Under the pieces are notes generated by a model. It did not search any database. It saw only the letters and a program-made list of their open reading frames with translations, and was not told the origin of the DNA. Made by a program: the position numbers and the translations under genes. From contig JAKFYI010000015.1 in NCBI GenBank assembly GCA_021730985.1, positions 116,159 to 180,158 on the forward strand: 64,000 nt of DNA. The letters are read 5' to 3'. The stretch is from Hyphomicrobiales bacterium. Its GTDB lineage: Bacteria > Pseudomonadota > Alphaproteobacteria > Rhizobiales > Xanthobacteraceae. Position 1 is the stretch's first letter; each line of letters begins with the position of its first letter. Shown piece after piece: positions 19,367 through 28,492 of the stretch.

Positions 19367-20695
19367 ATGAACGCCATGCTCAACACCGAGATCGCGCTCG
19401 AGAAGACGCCGCTCGAGCGCTATGTGCCGCCGGCGAAACCGTCGCTGGTCGGCTTGACGCGCGCAGCGCTCGCCGAGGCGCTGGGCGCGATCGGCGTGAA
19501 ACCGGCGCAGCAGAAAATGCGCGTGCAGCAGATATGGCATTGGATCTACGTGCGCGGCGCGCAGAGCTTCGACCAGATGACCAGCGTGTCGAAGGAGATG
19601 CGCGTGGAACTCGACGCGCATTTCACGCTGGCGCGTCCGGAGGTCGTGGCCGAGCAGGTGTCGGCCGACGGCACCCGCAAATGGCTGCTGAGGCTGCCCG
19701 GCGAAACGGCCGGCGAGCGGCCGCACGAAGTCGAGTGCGTCTACATCCCGGAGAGCGATCGCGGCACGCTGTGCCTGTCGAGCCAGGTCGGCTGCACGCT
19801 GAACTGCACGTTCTGTCACACCGGGACGCAGCGCCTGGTCCGCAACCTCACCTCCGGCGAGATCGTCGGACAGCTCATGGTGGCGCGCGACCGGCTGGGC
19901 GATTTCCTCGGCGCCATCCCTCCCCCGAAGGGGGAGGGTCGGCCGCCGAGCGTAGCGAAGGCGGGCGGGGTGGGGTCCGACTCGACGTCTACGCCGACCC
20001 CACCCGGCTCCCCCGGCTCGAGGCCGGGGTCGCCACCCTCCCCCTCCGGGGGAGGGATAAGAAAGGTCTCCAACATCGTGATGATGGGGATGGGCGAGCC
20101 GCTCTACAATTTCGAGGCGGTGCGCGACGCCATCAACGTCATCTCCGACGGCGATGGCCTGAGCCTGTCCAAGCGCCGCATCACACTCTCGACCTCCGGC
20201 GTGGTGCCGATGATCGAGCGCGCCGGCACGGAGATCGGCAGTATGCTGGCGATCTCGCTGCATGCGGTGCGCGACGAGTTGCGCAACGAGCTGGTCCCGC
20301 TCAACCGCAAATACCCGATCAAGGAACTGCTCGACGCCTGCCGCAACTATCCCGGCGTGTCGAACGCCAAGCGGATCACGTTCGAATACGTGATGCTGAA
20401 GGACGTCAACGACTCGCTGGCCGACGCCAAGGCGCTGGTGCGGCTGCTGAAGGGCATTCCCGCCAAGATCAATCTCATTCCGTTCAACCCGTGGCCCGGC
20501 ACCCTGTACGAGTGCTCGGACTGGGACCAGATCGAGAAATTCTCCGAGGTCGTGTTCAACGCGGGCTACGCCTCGCCGGTGCGCACGCCGCGCGGCCGCG
20601 ACATCCTCGCCGCCTGCGGCCAGCTCAAGAGCGCCACCGAGAAATTGTCGGCGCGCGAGCGGCTGGCGCTGCGCGCCATGTCGATGACGGACTAG
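19367..20695 (+). CDS. rlmN: RlmN dual-specificity rRNA/tRNA methyltransferase with a repeat-derived insertion
   Basis: 442 residues, roughly 40 longer than usual alphaproteobacterial RlmN. A radical-SAM enzyme that methylates C2 of A2503 in 23S rRNA and A37 in some tRNAs. The CxxxCxxC cluster motif is at Cys143, 147 and 150 ([13 protein letters not shown]); [12 protein letters not shown] and the C-terminal resolving-cysteine region ([15 protein letters not shown]) are intact. Residues about 184-230 are a Pro/Gly/Ser-rich insert encoded by a palindromic repeat (19918-20056) between helix DRLGDF and strand KVSNIVMMG. The frame stays open, so the enzyme is probably active. Confidence 0.94.
   Translation: MNAMLNTEIALEKTPLERYVPPAKPSLVGLTRAALAEALGAIGVKPAQQKMRVQQIWHWIYVRGAQSFDQMTSVSKEMRVELDAHFTLARPEVVAEQVSADGTRKWLLRLPGETAGERPHEVECVYIPESDRGTLCLSSQVGCTLNCTFCHTGTQRLVRNLTSGEIVGQLMVARDRLGDFLGAIPPPKGEGRPPSVAKAGGVGSDSTSTPTPPGSPGSRPGSPPSPSGGGIRKVSNIVMMGMGEPLYNFEAVRDAINVISDGDGLSLSKRRITLSTSGVVPMIERAGTEIGSMLAISLHAVRDELRNELVPLNRKYPIKELLDACRNYPGVSNAKRITFEYVMLKDVNDSLADAKALVRLLKGIPAKINLIPFNPWPGTLYECSDWDQIEKFSEVVFNAGYASPVRTPRGRDILAACGQLKSATEKLSARERLALRAMSMTD
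19918..20056. repeat. 139-bp palindromic repeat element inside rlmN
   Basis: Begins with hairpin CCCTCCCCC-GAA-GGGGGAGGG and ends with hairpin CCCTCCCCC-TCC-GGGGGAGGG. Between them lies a second inverted pair (GGTGGGGTC / GACCCCACC). The architecture matches intergenic palindromic elements common in Bradyrhizobium-type genomes; relatives occur here at 62787-62895 and, as a half element, at 46721-46759. It is read through as part of rlmN. Confidence 0.88.
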
Positions 20696-20727
20696 CGATT
20701 GAGTTTCGTCATGGCGGAGATGGATCG

Positions 20728-21207
20728 ATGATCGTCGTCCGCTTTCTCATGCGCTTCCTGATTGTGCCGTTTGCCGCGACGGTGGCGATCTGCGTTGCCA
20801 TGCTGTTCGTCATCGCGGCGCACTGGAACCGGTTCGTGGCGCTGGCCGGCAGCAATCCGGCACCGCCCGACGATGCCGAAAGAATCCTGCTGCTGCTTGC
20901 TCCCGCGCTTGTGATGTCGGCCGCCGTGGTTGCCATGTTGGCGCCTGCGGCCATCGCCGCGCTGATCGCGGAGGCGTTCGCGATCCGCTCATGGATGTTT
21001 CACGTCTTGAATGGCGGTGTGTCGGTGTGGGTGGGGTGGATGGCGATGGAGGATCTGCGCAAGCCCTACGACATCTTCGACCAGCCGCTGATTGTGGTCG
21101 GCGCCGGCATCGCCGCGGGCTTCGCCTATTGGGCGATCGCGGGATGGAATGCGGGGTTCTGGAAGCCGGTGTTTGCCGAGCCGGAAGAAGCGCAGCCCGT
21201 TCGATAG
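20728..21207 (+). CDS. hypothetical multi-span membrane protein
   Basis: Not recognised. 159 residues with about four hydrophobic segments (near 5-32, 55-88, 90-108 and 120-142) and a short charged tail. It starts at the ATG at 20728, with GGAG upstream, 32 bases after rlmN in the same direction, so co-transcription is likely. The segment SWMFHVLNGGVSVWVGWMAM resembles conserved parts of small alphaproteobacterial membrane proteins of unknown function. No enzymatic motif is visible. Confidence 0.7.
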   Translation: MIVVRFLMRFLIVPFAATVAICVAMLFVIAAHWNRFVALAGSNPAPPDDAERILLLLAPALVMSAAVVAMLAPAAIAALIAEAFAIRSWMFHVLNGGVSVWVGWMAMEDLRKPYDIFDQPLIVVGAGIAAGFAYWAIAGWNAGFWKPVFAEPEEAQPVR

Positions 21208-21231
21208 CCTTCGACCACGCTCTCTCCGCTC

Positions 21232-21312
21232 ATTCCCGCGCAAGCGGGAATCCAGCGCTTATACAAAAGGCCCTGTTGCGTAGCCCCTGGGTCCCCGCTT
21301 TCGTCGGGGACG
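21232..21312. repeat. palindromic intergenic repeat (ATTCCCGC / GTCCCCG type)
   Basis: Two hairpins, ATTCCCGC-GCAA-GCGGGAAT and GTCCCCG-CTTTCGT-CGGGGAC, about 40 bases apart. The arrangement is typical of a repeat family found between genes in this bacterial group. It lies between convergent genes. Confidence 0.75.
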
Positions 21313-21336
21313 AGCGGAAGGGGATGGGCGTTGCAC

Positions 21337-21370
21337 AAAAAGAAAAATCGCCTCTCCGAGGAGAGGCGAT
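21337..21370 (-). terminator. rho-independent terminator of the transglycosylase gene
   Basis: An 11-bp stem ATCGCCTCTCC/GGAGAGGCGAT; on the minus strand it is followed by TTTTTCTTTTT. It lies about 37 bases after the minus-strand transglycosylase stop. Confidence 0.88.
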
Positions 21371-21406
21371 CAGTTGTTCAGTCTCTCAGACGTGTGGTGG
21401 AGAAAC

Positions 21407-22240
21407 TCAGCGGCGCGGCTGCTCGGCACGGGCCGAACTGCCTTCGAGCCGTTCGGAGAACGCGGCAACGGTCTTGGCGTAGACCAGCGCCTTGTTCCAC
21501 TTGCGGATCACTTCGAAGTTCGCGGTGCCTTCGCCGTAGGGCCGGCCCGGCTCCCAGCCGTAGCCCTTGAAGTAGTTGGCGATGGAGGCGAGCGTGTCCG
21601 GCACGCTGCGGATCAGGTCGCGCTTGCCGTTGCCGTCGAAGTCGATGGCGAACTTGTTGTAGGACGAGGGCAGGAAGTGGGCCTGGCCGAGTTCGCCGGC
21701 CCAGTCGCCGCGCAGGTCTGCCGGCTGCAGATCGCCCTTCTGCACCAGCGAGAGCGCCTCGTAGAGCTCGTTCTGGAAGAACGCGCTGCGGCGGCAGTCG
21801 AAGCCCAGCGTCGCGGTGGCGCGCAGCACCTCATGCTTGCCGGTGTGGGTGCCGAAGTCGGTCTCGAGACCCCACAGCACGATGGCCATGGCGCCCGGCA
21901 CGCCGAATTCCTTTTCGATGCGGCGCAGCGTCGGCGCCTGCTCGGCCATTTGCTTGGAGGCGCGGGCCCAGCGCTGATTGATGCGCGGCGTCGAGAACTC
22001 CTCGAAGCTCAGCTTGAACACGCCCTGGCGCTTGTCGGCGGCGAGCACTGACGGGTCGAGCGTGACCCCATTGAGCAGCGTCAACGTGCGCGGGGTCAAA
22101 CCCTTCGCTGCGGCTTCCTGCTTGAACTCGTTGAGGAAGGCGTCGAACCCGCCCGGCGCATTGCACTGCGCGGCGAACGCCGGCGCGGCAAGCGTGAACG
22201 AAACAATGGCGGCTGCGGTGAGGGCTCGGACCGGACGCAT
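21407..22240 (-). CDS. lytic murein transglycosylase (MltB/SLT_2 type)
   Basis: 277 residues with a signal peptide (cleavage near AFAAQ). It cleaves the MurNAc-GlcNAc bond of peptidoglycan in the periplasm. The catalytic glutamate is Glu126 in VLWGLETDFG; GELGQAHFLPSSYNKFAIDFDGNGKRDL and SIANYFKGYGW are the family's substrate-cleft segments. There is no lipobox, so it is a soluble MltB-like form. It lacks a C-terminal peptidoglycan-binding domain. It has its own terminator. Confidence 0.92.
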   Translation of the reverse strand: MRPVRALTAAAIVSFTLAAPAFAAQCNAPGGFDAFLNEFKQEAAAKGLTPRTLTLLNGVTLDPSVLAADKRQGVFKLSFEEFSTPRINQRWARASKQMAEQAPTLRRIEKEFGVPGAMAIVLWGLETDFGTHTGKHEVLRATATLGFDCRRSAFFQNELYEALSLVQKGDLQPADLRGDWAGELGQAHFLPSSYNKFAIDFDGNGKRDLIRSVPDTLASIANYFKGYGWEPGRPYGEGTANFEVIRKWNKALVYAKTVAAFSERLEGSSARAEQPRR

Positions 22241-22354
22241 GATGTGCCTCGCACTGGAATGTCGGTTGCATCATCTAGCGCAAGGTCGCTGTGGCCGCGT
22301 AGCGCGATCCATCGGCGAGGTTAAGCTAAGCGGTTAAGGCGTTCGGTTAATTTC

Positions 22355-22379
22355 GGAACCGGGGGGTGCCGAGCGCGTT
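22355..22379 (+). promoter_or_regulatory. EcfG-type general stress response promoter
   Basis: GGAAC (22355-22359), a 16-base spacer, then CGTT (22376-22379): an exact match to the alphaproteobacterial EcfG sigma-factor consensus. It lies 28 bases upstream of the ATG of the small gene at 22408 in the right orientation. The match is seen directly; use in the cell is inferred. Confidence 0.7.
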
Positions 22380-22407
22380 GGATTGGCGTCATGTGTGGAG
22401 TGGTCCA

Positions 22408-22629
22408 ATGAATCTTCGTGGTTTGATCCTGCCTGGTCTGGTGTTTTTCGCGGGCGCGCTGTTTGGCCGCGTGTTCGGCGTCAAGCCGCTGGTTCGCGGC
22501 GCGATGGCGGCGGCGACCATGAGCGGCATGATCCCCGATGCGCGCGAGCCTCGCAGCACGCCGCGCCGGGTCAGCCACCGGCCGGCCCGCAAGCGCGCGC
22601 AGCGGAAGGCCTCCGCCAAGGCGGCGTGA
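22408..22629 (+). CDS. small membrane-anchored basic protein, probable general stress gene
   Basis: Not recognised. 73 residues: one hydrophobic segment (about 6-20, LILPGLVFFAGALFG) followed by a strongly basic C-terminal tail rich in Arg, Lys and Ala. The ATG at 22408 has GGAG 8 bases upstream. An exact EcfG-type promoter immediately precedes it, which supports both the gene call and a role in the general stress response. It is convergent with the K+ channel gene, with a 1-base gap. Confidence 0.68.
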   Translation: MNLRGLILPGLVFFAGALFGRVFGVKPLVRGAMAAATMSGMIPDAREPRSTPRRVSHRPARKRAQRKASAKAA

Positions 22630-22630
22630 T

Positions 22631-23098
22631 CTACCCCGCGCGCTCGGGCGCAGCAGCCGGAATGACCTGCGCGATTGTCCGCAGCACGTCGTAGATCACC
22701 GCCGTCGACCAGCCGAACAGCAATACGCCGCTCATCGCGGTGATGGGCCCCAGCAGGCGCCAGCGTGGCTCCGGCAGGATGTCGCCGTACCCCAGCGTCG
22801 TATAGTTGACGAAGGCGAAATAGAACGCGTCGGAGATTTTGGGCACGGCTTGCAGCGCGGCGTAGGCGACGCCCCAGATCGCGACCTCAATGACATGCGC
22901 GGCCATTAGAACCGAGACGGCGACCCCCATCACCAGAACCAACCGCAGCCGCGGATGCAATGGCTCGGCCACCTGCCGGGCGTGATGGGCTGACCAGCTC
23001 ACAACGGCCATGATGACGGAATGCACCGCGATACAGGCGAGGCAGACCAGAAGTCCGACGAGAAGCTGGCCTTCGAAAACGTCGTTGTTGGGCAACAT
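22631..23098 (-). CDS. two-TM potassium channel family protein
   Basis: 155 residues from the ATG at 23098, which gives a compact inner-membrane protein. About four hydrophobic segments are visible; between the last two lies the pore loop with the selectivity-filter sequence TTLGYGD, the K+ channel signature. There is no RCK/TrkA nucleotide-binding domain at the C-terminus. A longer in-frame start at 23287 would overlap the argG start region and was not used. Confidence 0.85.
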   Translation of the reverse strand: MLPNNDVFEGQLLVGLLVCLACIAVHSVIMAVVSWSAHHARQVAEPLHPRLRLVLVMGVAVSVLMAAHVIEVAIWGVAYAALQAVPKISDAFYFAFVNYTTLGYGDILPEPRWRLLGPITAMSGVLLFGWSTAVIYDVLRTIAQVIPAAAPERAG

Positions 23099-23267
23099 CG
23101 CGGACCCCCTGCGGCTTGGTGCGATTTCGGCCGCGGAAGGCTCGCAACGATCGGGGTTGGATGGCAAGTGCGGTCCTGCGGGCGGGTATGCCTTGCGCCA
23201 CCGGATGGTCCCCCTATAGTCCGCGCGATTTCCCGGCCGAACATGGCCAGAAGCGAGGAGTTGGACG

Positions 23268-24506
23268 GTGGCGAAGGGTGACATCAAGAAAGTGGTGCTC
23301 GCCTATTCCGGCGGCCTCGACACCTCGATCATTCTGAAGTGGCTGCAGACCACCTACGGCTGCGAGGTGGTGACCTTCACCGCCGATCTCGGCCAGGGCG
23401 AAGAGCTGGGGCCCGCTCGCGAGAAGGCGCTGCGCGCCGGCATCAAGCCGTACAACATCTTCATTGAGGACCTGCGCGAGGAGTTCGTTCGCGACTACGT
23501 GTTCCCGATGTTCCGCGCCAACACGGTCTACGAGGGGCAATATCTGCTCGGCACCTCGATCGCGCGTCCGCTGATCGCCAAGAAGCAGATCGAGATCGCG
23601 CGCAAGGTCGGAGCCGACGCGGTGTGTCATGGCGCCACCGGCAAGGGTAACGACCAGGTGCGCTTCGAGCTGACGTATTACGCGCTTGAGCCGTCGATCA
23701 AGATCATCGCGCCGTGGCGGGAATGGACCTTCAAGGGCCGCGAGGAGTTGCTCGCCTTCGCGCGCGAGCACCAGATCACCATCGCCAAGGACAAGGAAGG
23801 CGAGTCGCCGTTCTCGGTCGATGCCAACCTGCTGCACTCCTCGTCGGAAGGCAAAGTGCTGGAGGATCCGGCCAAGGAAGCGCCGTCGATCGTCTATCAA
23901 CGCACCATCTCGCCGCTGGACGCGCCCGACAAGGCGACGGATGTCACGATCGGGTTCGAGCGCGGCGACGCCGTCAGCATCGACGGCCAGAAACTCTCGC
24001 CCGCTGCGCTGCTGGCGAAGCTCAACGATCTCGGCAAGGCCAACGGAATCGGCCGGCTCGACCTGGTGGAGAATCGCTTCGTCGGAATGAAGTCGCGCGG
24101 CGTCTATGAGACGCCCGGCGGCACCATCCTGCTGGTGGCGCATCGCGCCATCGAGTCGATCACGCTTGACCGCGGCGCGGCCCATCTCAAGGACGAGGTC
24201 ATGCCGCGCTACGCCGAGCTGATCTACAACGGCTTCTGGTTCGCGCCGGAGCGCGACATGCTGCAGGCGCTCATCGACAAGAGCCAGGAGCACGTCGATG
24301 GCGATGTGCGGCTCAAGCTCTACAAGGGCAACGTGATGGTGACGGGCCGCGAGAGCGCGAACTCGCTGTACTCCTCGACGCTGGTCACGTTCGAGGACGA
24401 CCGTGGCGCCTACGACCAGAAAGACGCGGCGGGCTTCATCCGGCTCAACGCGCTGCGGCTGCGCACGCTGGGTGCCCGCAACAGCAAGCTCAAGCGGGAC
24501 AAGTAG
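23268..24506 (+). CDS. argG: argininosuccinate synthase
   Basis: 412 residues, full length. It joins citrulline and aspartate using ATP to give argininosuccinate, the penultimate step of arginine synthesis. The ATP-binding loop [13 protein letters not shown] is at the start; [28 protein letters not shown] and [13 protein letters not shown] are the substrate-binding segments. Translation starts at a GTG (23268) with GAGGAG upstream. It is a single gene here; argH is not adjacent. Confidence 0.98.
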   Translation: MAKGDIKKVVLAYSGGLDTSIILKWLQTTYGCEVVTFTADLGQGEELGPAREKALRAGIKPYNIFIEDLREEFVRDYVFPMFRANTVYEGQYLLGTSIARPLIAKKQIEIARKVGADAVCHGATGKGNDQVRFELTYYALEPSIKIIAPWREWTFKGREELLAFAREHQITIAKDKEGESPFSVDANLLHSSSEGKVLEDPAKEAPSIVYQRTISPLDAPDKATDVTIGFERGDAVSIDGQKLSPAALLAKLNDLGKANGIGRLDLVENRFVGMKSRGVYETPGGTILLVAHRAIESITLDRGAAHLKDEVMPRYAELIYNGFWFAPERDMLQALIDKSQEHVDGDVRLKLYKGNVMVTGRESANSLYSSTLVTFEDDRGAYDQKDAAGFIRLNALRLRTLGARNSKLKRDK

Positions 24507-24530
24507 CGCCGCACCCGGGTCCGGGCGCCG

Positions 24531-25016
24531 TCACATCTTCACCGTGACCTTGCGGTTCTCGCCGAGGTTCGGCTTCTGGCCGGTGAGCCGCGCCTTGGCG
24601 AACTCGAACGCCGCCACGATCTTGCTGGCGGGGCCGTCCCACAGTTCGGCGGTCGCCGGATAGAACTCCAGCACGCGCACGTTCGGATCGTTCGGGCCGT
24701 CCGGCCACCAGACATCGTCCGTCTTTTTCCAGATTTGCGCGGCGAGATCGGCGTCGTCAAAAATGGCGGCGCGTCCGGTGATGGACAGGTACGCCTTGTC
24801 CTTGGCGTCGATCACGATCAGGCAGGCGTCCGGCGCCGCCGCGAGTTCATCGTCCTTGGCGCTGCGCACGTCGGTAACGAAGCGGATGGTCCCTTCGTCG
24901 CGGTCCACGCGCGGTTCCAGCGGGCGCGCGCGCAGGCCGCCGTCAAACCGCGTCGTCAGCATGCCGACGCCGACCTTTTCAATGATCGTCCATACGCGCT
25001 GCAAACTGTCGGGCAT
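24531..25016 (-). CDS. general stress protein 26-like flavin split-barrel protein
   Basis: 161 residues, pyridoxamine-5'-phosphate-oxidase-like fold of the general stress protein 26 group (LTTRFDGGLRARPLEPRVD, TIRFVTDVRSAKDDEL, YLSITGRAAIFDD, WWPDGPNDPNVRVLEFYP). Such proteins bind FMN or FAD, and their substrates are largely unknown. Upstream on the minus strand there is a GGAAC-N16-GGTT sequence ending 10 bases before the ATG, one base off the EcfG consensus, so stress control is possible but unproven. Confidence 0.87.
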   Translation of the reverse strand: MPDSLQRVWTIIEKVGVGMLTTRFDGGLRARPLEPRVDRDEGTIRFVTDVRSAKDDELAAAPDACLIVIDAKDKAYLSITGRAAIFDDADLAAQIWKKTDDVWWPDGPNDPNVRVLEFYPATAELWDGPASKIVAAFEFAKARLTGQKPNLGENRKVTVKM

Positions 25017-25116
25017 GTGACTCTAACCGGCGGCGCGCGCCAGAGTTCCGCGATCGGTCTTACAGAATGTCCGGAGGCTGCCTAGATAAGTCCCTGACTT
25101 TCGCTGGGAGGTGCCG

Positions 25117-25365
25117 ATGATCTATTTGATCGCCTTCTTCGTACCGCCGCTCGGGCTGCTGCTCAATGGCCAGCCGTTTTCGGCTGTGCTCAACCTGATC
25201 CTGATCGTGCCGTGCATTCTGTTCGGCATGGTGTTCCCGGTGCTGTTTCTGGTGCCGTCGGCGCACGCCATCATCGCGATCGCGATGAAGCGGGAAACCC
25301 GCAAGCATCGCGAGATCGTGGAAAGCATCGAGAAGCACGGACCGCCGCCGGGTTGGCGCAGCTAG
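25117..25365 (+). CDS. Pmp3/YqaE-like small membrane protein
   Basis: 82 residues with two hydrophobic segments (about 2-28 and 30-52) and a charged, cytoplasmic-looking tail (MKRETRKHREIVESIEK). The start MIYLIAFFVPPLGLLLNGQPFSAVLNLIL resembles the Pmp3/YqaE proteolipid family, which modulates membrane potential in yeast and is stress-linked in bacteria. GGGAGG lies 5 bases before the ATG. It converges with the VOC gene, 3 bases apart. Confidence 0.75.
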   Translation: MIYLIAFFVPPLGLLLNGQPFSAVLNLILIVPCILFGMVFPVLFLVPSAHAIIAIAMKRETRKHREIVESIEKHGPPPGWRS

Positions 25366-25368
25366 CCG

Positions 25369-25758
25369 CTACGCCGGGGCGTGGCAAACCGCTTCGATGT
25401 TGTGCCCATCGGGATCGAGCACGAACGCGCCGTAGTAGTTCGGATGGTACTGCGGGCGCAGCCCCGGTGCGCCATTGTCGCGCCCACCGGCCGCAAGCGC
25501 TTCGCGGTGGAACGCTTCGACGCTGGCGCGGTTCTTGGCGACGATCGCGACGTGCAGCGGCTTCTCCAGCTTGCCTTCGCCGCCGATCCAGAAGTCTGGT
25601 TTCCCGCCGACGCCATAACCCGCGGCCGGGAATCCGCTCGCATTTTGGTGGGCCTCGACCTCCATGATCAGCACATAGCCCAGCGGCGCGAGTGCTCGGC
25701 CGTAGAACGCCTTGGCGCGCTCGTAATCGGAAACGGCGAATCCGACGTGATCGATCAT
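25369..25758 (-). CDS. VOC (glyoxalase/bleomycin-resistance) family protein
   Basis: 129 residues, a single vicinal-oxygen-chelate unit of two beta-alpha-beta-beta-beta modules: IDHVGFAVSDYERAKAFYGRAL opens the first, HVAIVAKNRASVEAFHREALAAGG the second, and the end GAFVLDPDGHNIEAV carries the usual metal-ligand Glu. Typical of metal-dependent lyases or dioxygenases; the substrate cannot be told. It is separated from the OmpA-like gene by 18 bases, same strand. Confidence 0.87.
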   Translation of the reverse strand: MIDHVGFAVSDYERAKAFYGRALAPLGYVLIMEVEAHQNASGFPAAGYGVGGKPDFWIGGEGKLEKPLHVAIVAKNRASVEAFHREALAAGGRDNGAPGLRPQYHPNYYGAFVLDPDGHNIEAVCHAPA

Positions 25759-25776
25759 GATGACCTCGCTGTACCG

Positions 25777-27453
25777 CTATTTTCCAGCGAGCAGCGGGGT
25801 GATGCGGCGCACCGTCACCCTCCGGTTCTGTTCCTCCGGCCCCGGGGTAGGCACTTTGAGATACTGCTCGCCGTAGCCTTGCGTCGTCAGGTTTTCCGGC
25901 GGAACTGCGAACTGCTCGGTCAGCGTAACGGCGATGGACTCCGCGCGGCGATCCGAGAGCGACAGGTTGTCGATGTCGGCGCCCACGGCGTCGGTGTGGC
26001 CTTCGATCAGGAACACCTCATTTGGGTTGCGCTGGATCACCTGTCCAATCGCTTTGGCGATAATTTCCAGGCTGGGAGCCTGGTCGGGCCTCACGTCCCA
26101 CGATCCCGTGTCGAATGTAATGGTATCGATATCGACGCGCCGCATCCGCTCCCGCAGGTTCTGGCTGTAGCGTATCTCATCCAAGGTGTAGGGGCGCTCG
26201 ATCACCATGACGGGCGGCGCGATCAGCGTTTCATAGATCAGCGTTCGGTCGGCGCGGCGGGACTCGACGATGTAGCGTTCCCGCGGGATGCGGATGACGG
26301 GCGGTGGCACGTTGATGAATACGTTGGCGAAACTCCCGCCCCTCGGTCCGCGCATGTTGTCGATGATGACGACTTCACGGCCGCCTTGATCGCGGCGCAG
26401 CCGCCGCAACAGCCGGCCATCGTCGTCCGTGACGGTGACGATGGAAGTGCCGTTCGGCCTCACCGCAATGGTGCGGGTTTCGCTGCCGCGGCGCTCGGTG
26501 CGCACATTCTGGGCGTTGGAGCGGAACCGCTCGCCTTCATTCCTGCGGATGATGGTGCGGTCGCCGTCACGAATGATGGTGCGGCCTGGCTCCTGGATGA
26601 TGACCCGGTTGCCTTCGCGTGTTTCACTTCGCTGGCTTCGGAAGTCCTCCAGCCGCTGGACGTTGGGCGGCGTTGCAGCAGGGCCCGCCTGCGGGGATGC
26701 TGCCGGAGCAGTCGTCGGGGCAGGCGTTCCAGACAGCGGGGCGCCAGCCGGGCGCTGCGGTGATGCGGCCGGTGGCGTCACCGGCTGCTGCGGTTGGGTT
26801 TGCGCCGGTGCGGCGGGTGCCGGCTGCGCCTGCGGAGGCTGCTGAGCCGGCGGGCCGCGCCGCTCATCACGTTGTCCTGGGCGCTGATCCTGCCGCTGGT
26901 CGCGGCGGTCATCCCGGCGTTCGTCGCGACGATCCTGGCGCTGTTCTTGACGTTGTTCTGGGCGCTGTTGCGGACTGGCAGCGGGAGGAGAAGGAGCGGC
27001 CGGTGCTGCTGCCGGAGGGGCGGCGGGCGGCGCAGCGGGAGCTGCAGGGGCCGCTGGCGGCGCGACTGGCCGCGGCGGCTGAGCGGCAGGCGGAGATGGT
27101 TGTGGGCGCTGTTCCGGGCGCTGCTCGCGGCGGTCATCCCTGCGCTCTTCCTGCCGTTCCTGACGCGGCTCGGGGCGCTGCTGAGGTGCGGCTGCAGGTG
27201 GCGGCGGGGCGGCCGGTTTCGGCGGCTGCGCTGCAGGAGGAGCAGGGGTGGCCGGCGGTGCCGCAGGTTTGGGCGGAGCAGGCTTCGGCGGCGGCTTCGT
27301 GCCCTTGTCGTCGGGCGCAGGCTCAGCGGAAGCAGGCGGCGCGGACTGCGCTTGAGCGGAGGCGGACAGTCTCGGCGGGATGTTCAAAAAAGTCGAACCG
27401 ACCATCAGCGCCGGTATCACTGTCCCGGCGAGCAGCAGACTCTTGAGCGTCAT
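25777..27453 (-). CDS. OmpA-family protein with long Pro- and Arg/Gln-rich region
   Basis: 558 residues. Signal peptide (to about 35), then some 230 residues of low complexity: Pro/Ala stretches alternating with Arg/Gln/Asp/Glu runs (QRPEQRQEQRQDRRDER-type units). A middle beta-rich part (about 280-430) has repeated IIREPGRTI/IRDGDRTI-like units. The C-terminal OmpA domain (about 440-555) has the peptidoglycan-binding signature LIEGHTDAVGADIDNLSLSDRRAESI. It should anchor outer membrane or periplasm to the wall. This architecture is seen in Bradyrhizobium relatives; its function is unknown. Confidence 0.86.
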   Translation of the reverse strand: MTLKSLLLAGTVIPALMVGSTFLNIPPRLSASAQAQSAPPASAEPAPDDKGTKPPPKPAPPKPAAPPATPAPPAAQPPKPAAPPPPAAAPQQRPEPRQERQEERRDDRREQRPEQRPQPSPPAAQPPRPVAPPAAPAAPAAPPAAPPAAAPAAPSPPAASPQQRPEQRQEQRQDRRDERRDDRRDQRQDQRPGQRDERRGPPAQQPPQAQPAPAAPAQTQPQQPVTPPAASPQRPAGAPLSGTPAPTTAPAASPQAGPAATPPNVQRLEDFRSQRSETREGNRVIIQEPGRTIIRDGDRTIIRRNEGERFRSNAQNVRTERRGSETRTIAVRPNGTSIVTVTDDDGRLLRRLRRDQGGREVVIIDNMRGPRGGSFANVFINVPPPVIRIPRERYIVESRRADRTLIYETLIAPPVMVIERPYTLDEIRYSQNLRERMRRVDIDTITFDTGSWDVRPDQAPSLEIIAKAIGQVIQRNPNEVFLIEGHTDAVGADIDNLSLSDRRAESIAVTLTEQFAVPPENLTTQGYGEQYLKVPTPGPEEQNRRVTVRRITPLLAGK

Positions 27454-27689
27454 GACAAATCCTTGTGCGCGCGAACCGCGGCGAGCCCCAGGTCACATAA
27501 GCGACGATCCTGGGCTATCGCGTGGCGGGCGAGCGGCGAATTTGTGAGCGGGCGCAATTGATGCGTTGTCGCAGCGATGCTGTCGGCCGAAGTGACCAGC
27601 CGTTCATGTTCGCGCGAGAATGATGAGCGAAGAAGCGGGCGCTGATCGCGCCCGATCTCGCTTCATGCGAAGTGCGCGGTAGGACAGCG

Positions 27690-28472
27690 CTAGACCTGAC
27701 GCTCAACCATCCTGAGCTTGATCTCGGCGATCGCCTTGGCCGGGTTGAGTCCCTTCGGGCAAGCTTTGGCGCAGTTCATGATGGTATGGCAGCGATACAG
27801 CCGGAACGGATCCTCGAGATTGTCGAGCCGTTCGCCGGTCGCCTCATCGCGGCTGTCGCTGATCCAGCGATTGGCTTGCAGCAACGCGGCGGGACCAAGA
27901 TATCGCTCGCTGTTCCACCAATAGCTTGGGCACGAGGTCGAGCAGCAGGCGCACAGGATGCACTCGTAGTGACCGTCGAGCTTCTGGCGGTCCTCGTGGC
28001 TCTGCTTCCATTCCTTCTGCGGCGTCGGCGTCACCGTCTGCAGCCACGGCTGGATCGAGGCGTACTGCGCGTAGAAGTTCGTCATGTCCGGCACGAGGTC
28101 CTTGACCACGGACATGTGCGGCAGCGGATAGATGCGAACCGTGTCGTTGATCTCGTCCATGCCCTTGGTGCAGGCCAGCGTGTTGGTGCCGTCGATGTTC
28201 ATCGCGCAGGAGCCGCACACGCCTTCGCGGCAGGAGCGGCGGAAGGTCAGCGTCGGATCGATCTTGTTCTTGATCCAGATCAGCGCGTCGAGAACCATCG
28301 GCGCGCAATCGTCGCGATCGACAAAATAGGTATCGACGCGCGGGGTCTGGCCGTCGTCGGGGTTCCAGCGATAGACGCGGAACGCGGTGACGTTGCGTGC
28401 GCCCGCCGGGCGCTTCCAGGTCTTGCCCTCGGCGATCTTGGAGTTCTTCGGCAGGGTGAGTTCGACCATCAT
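27690..28472 (-). CDS. sdhB: succinate dehydrogenase iron-sulfur subunit
   Basis: 260 residues. It carries electrons from the flavin subunit to quinone through three clusters: [2Fe-2S] ([21 protein letters not shown]), [4Fe-4S] ([17 protein letters not shown]) and [3Fe-4S] ([17 protein letters not shown]). It is peripheral on the cytoplasmic side of the inner membrane. It is the last gene of the sdhC-sdhD-sdhA-(methyltransferase)-sdhB run, 20 bases after the methyltransferase stop. Confidence 0.98.
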   Translation of the reverse strand: MMVELTLPKNSKIAEGKTWKRPAGARNVTAFRVYRWNPDDGQTPRVDTYFVDRDDCAPMVLDALIWIKNKIDPTLTFRRSCREGVCGSCAMNIDGTNTLACTKGMDEINDTVRIYPLPHMSVVKDLVPDMTNFYAQYASIQPWLQTVTPTPQKEWKQSHEDRQKLDGHYECILCACCSTSCPSYWWNSERYLGPAALLQANRWISDSRDEATGERLDNLEDPFRLYRCHTIMNCAKACPKGLNPAKAIAEIKLRMVERQV

Positions 28473-28492
28473 AAACCTCGTTGGGCTCGCAG

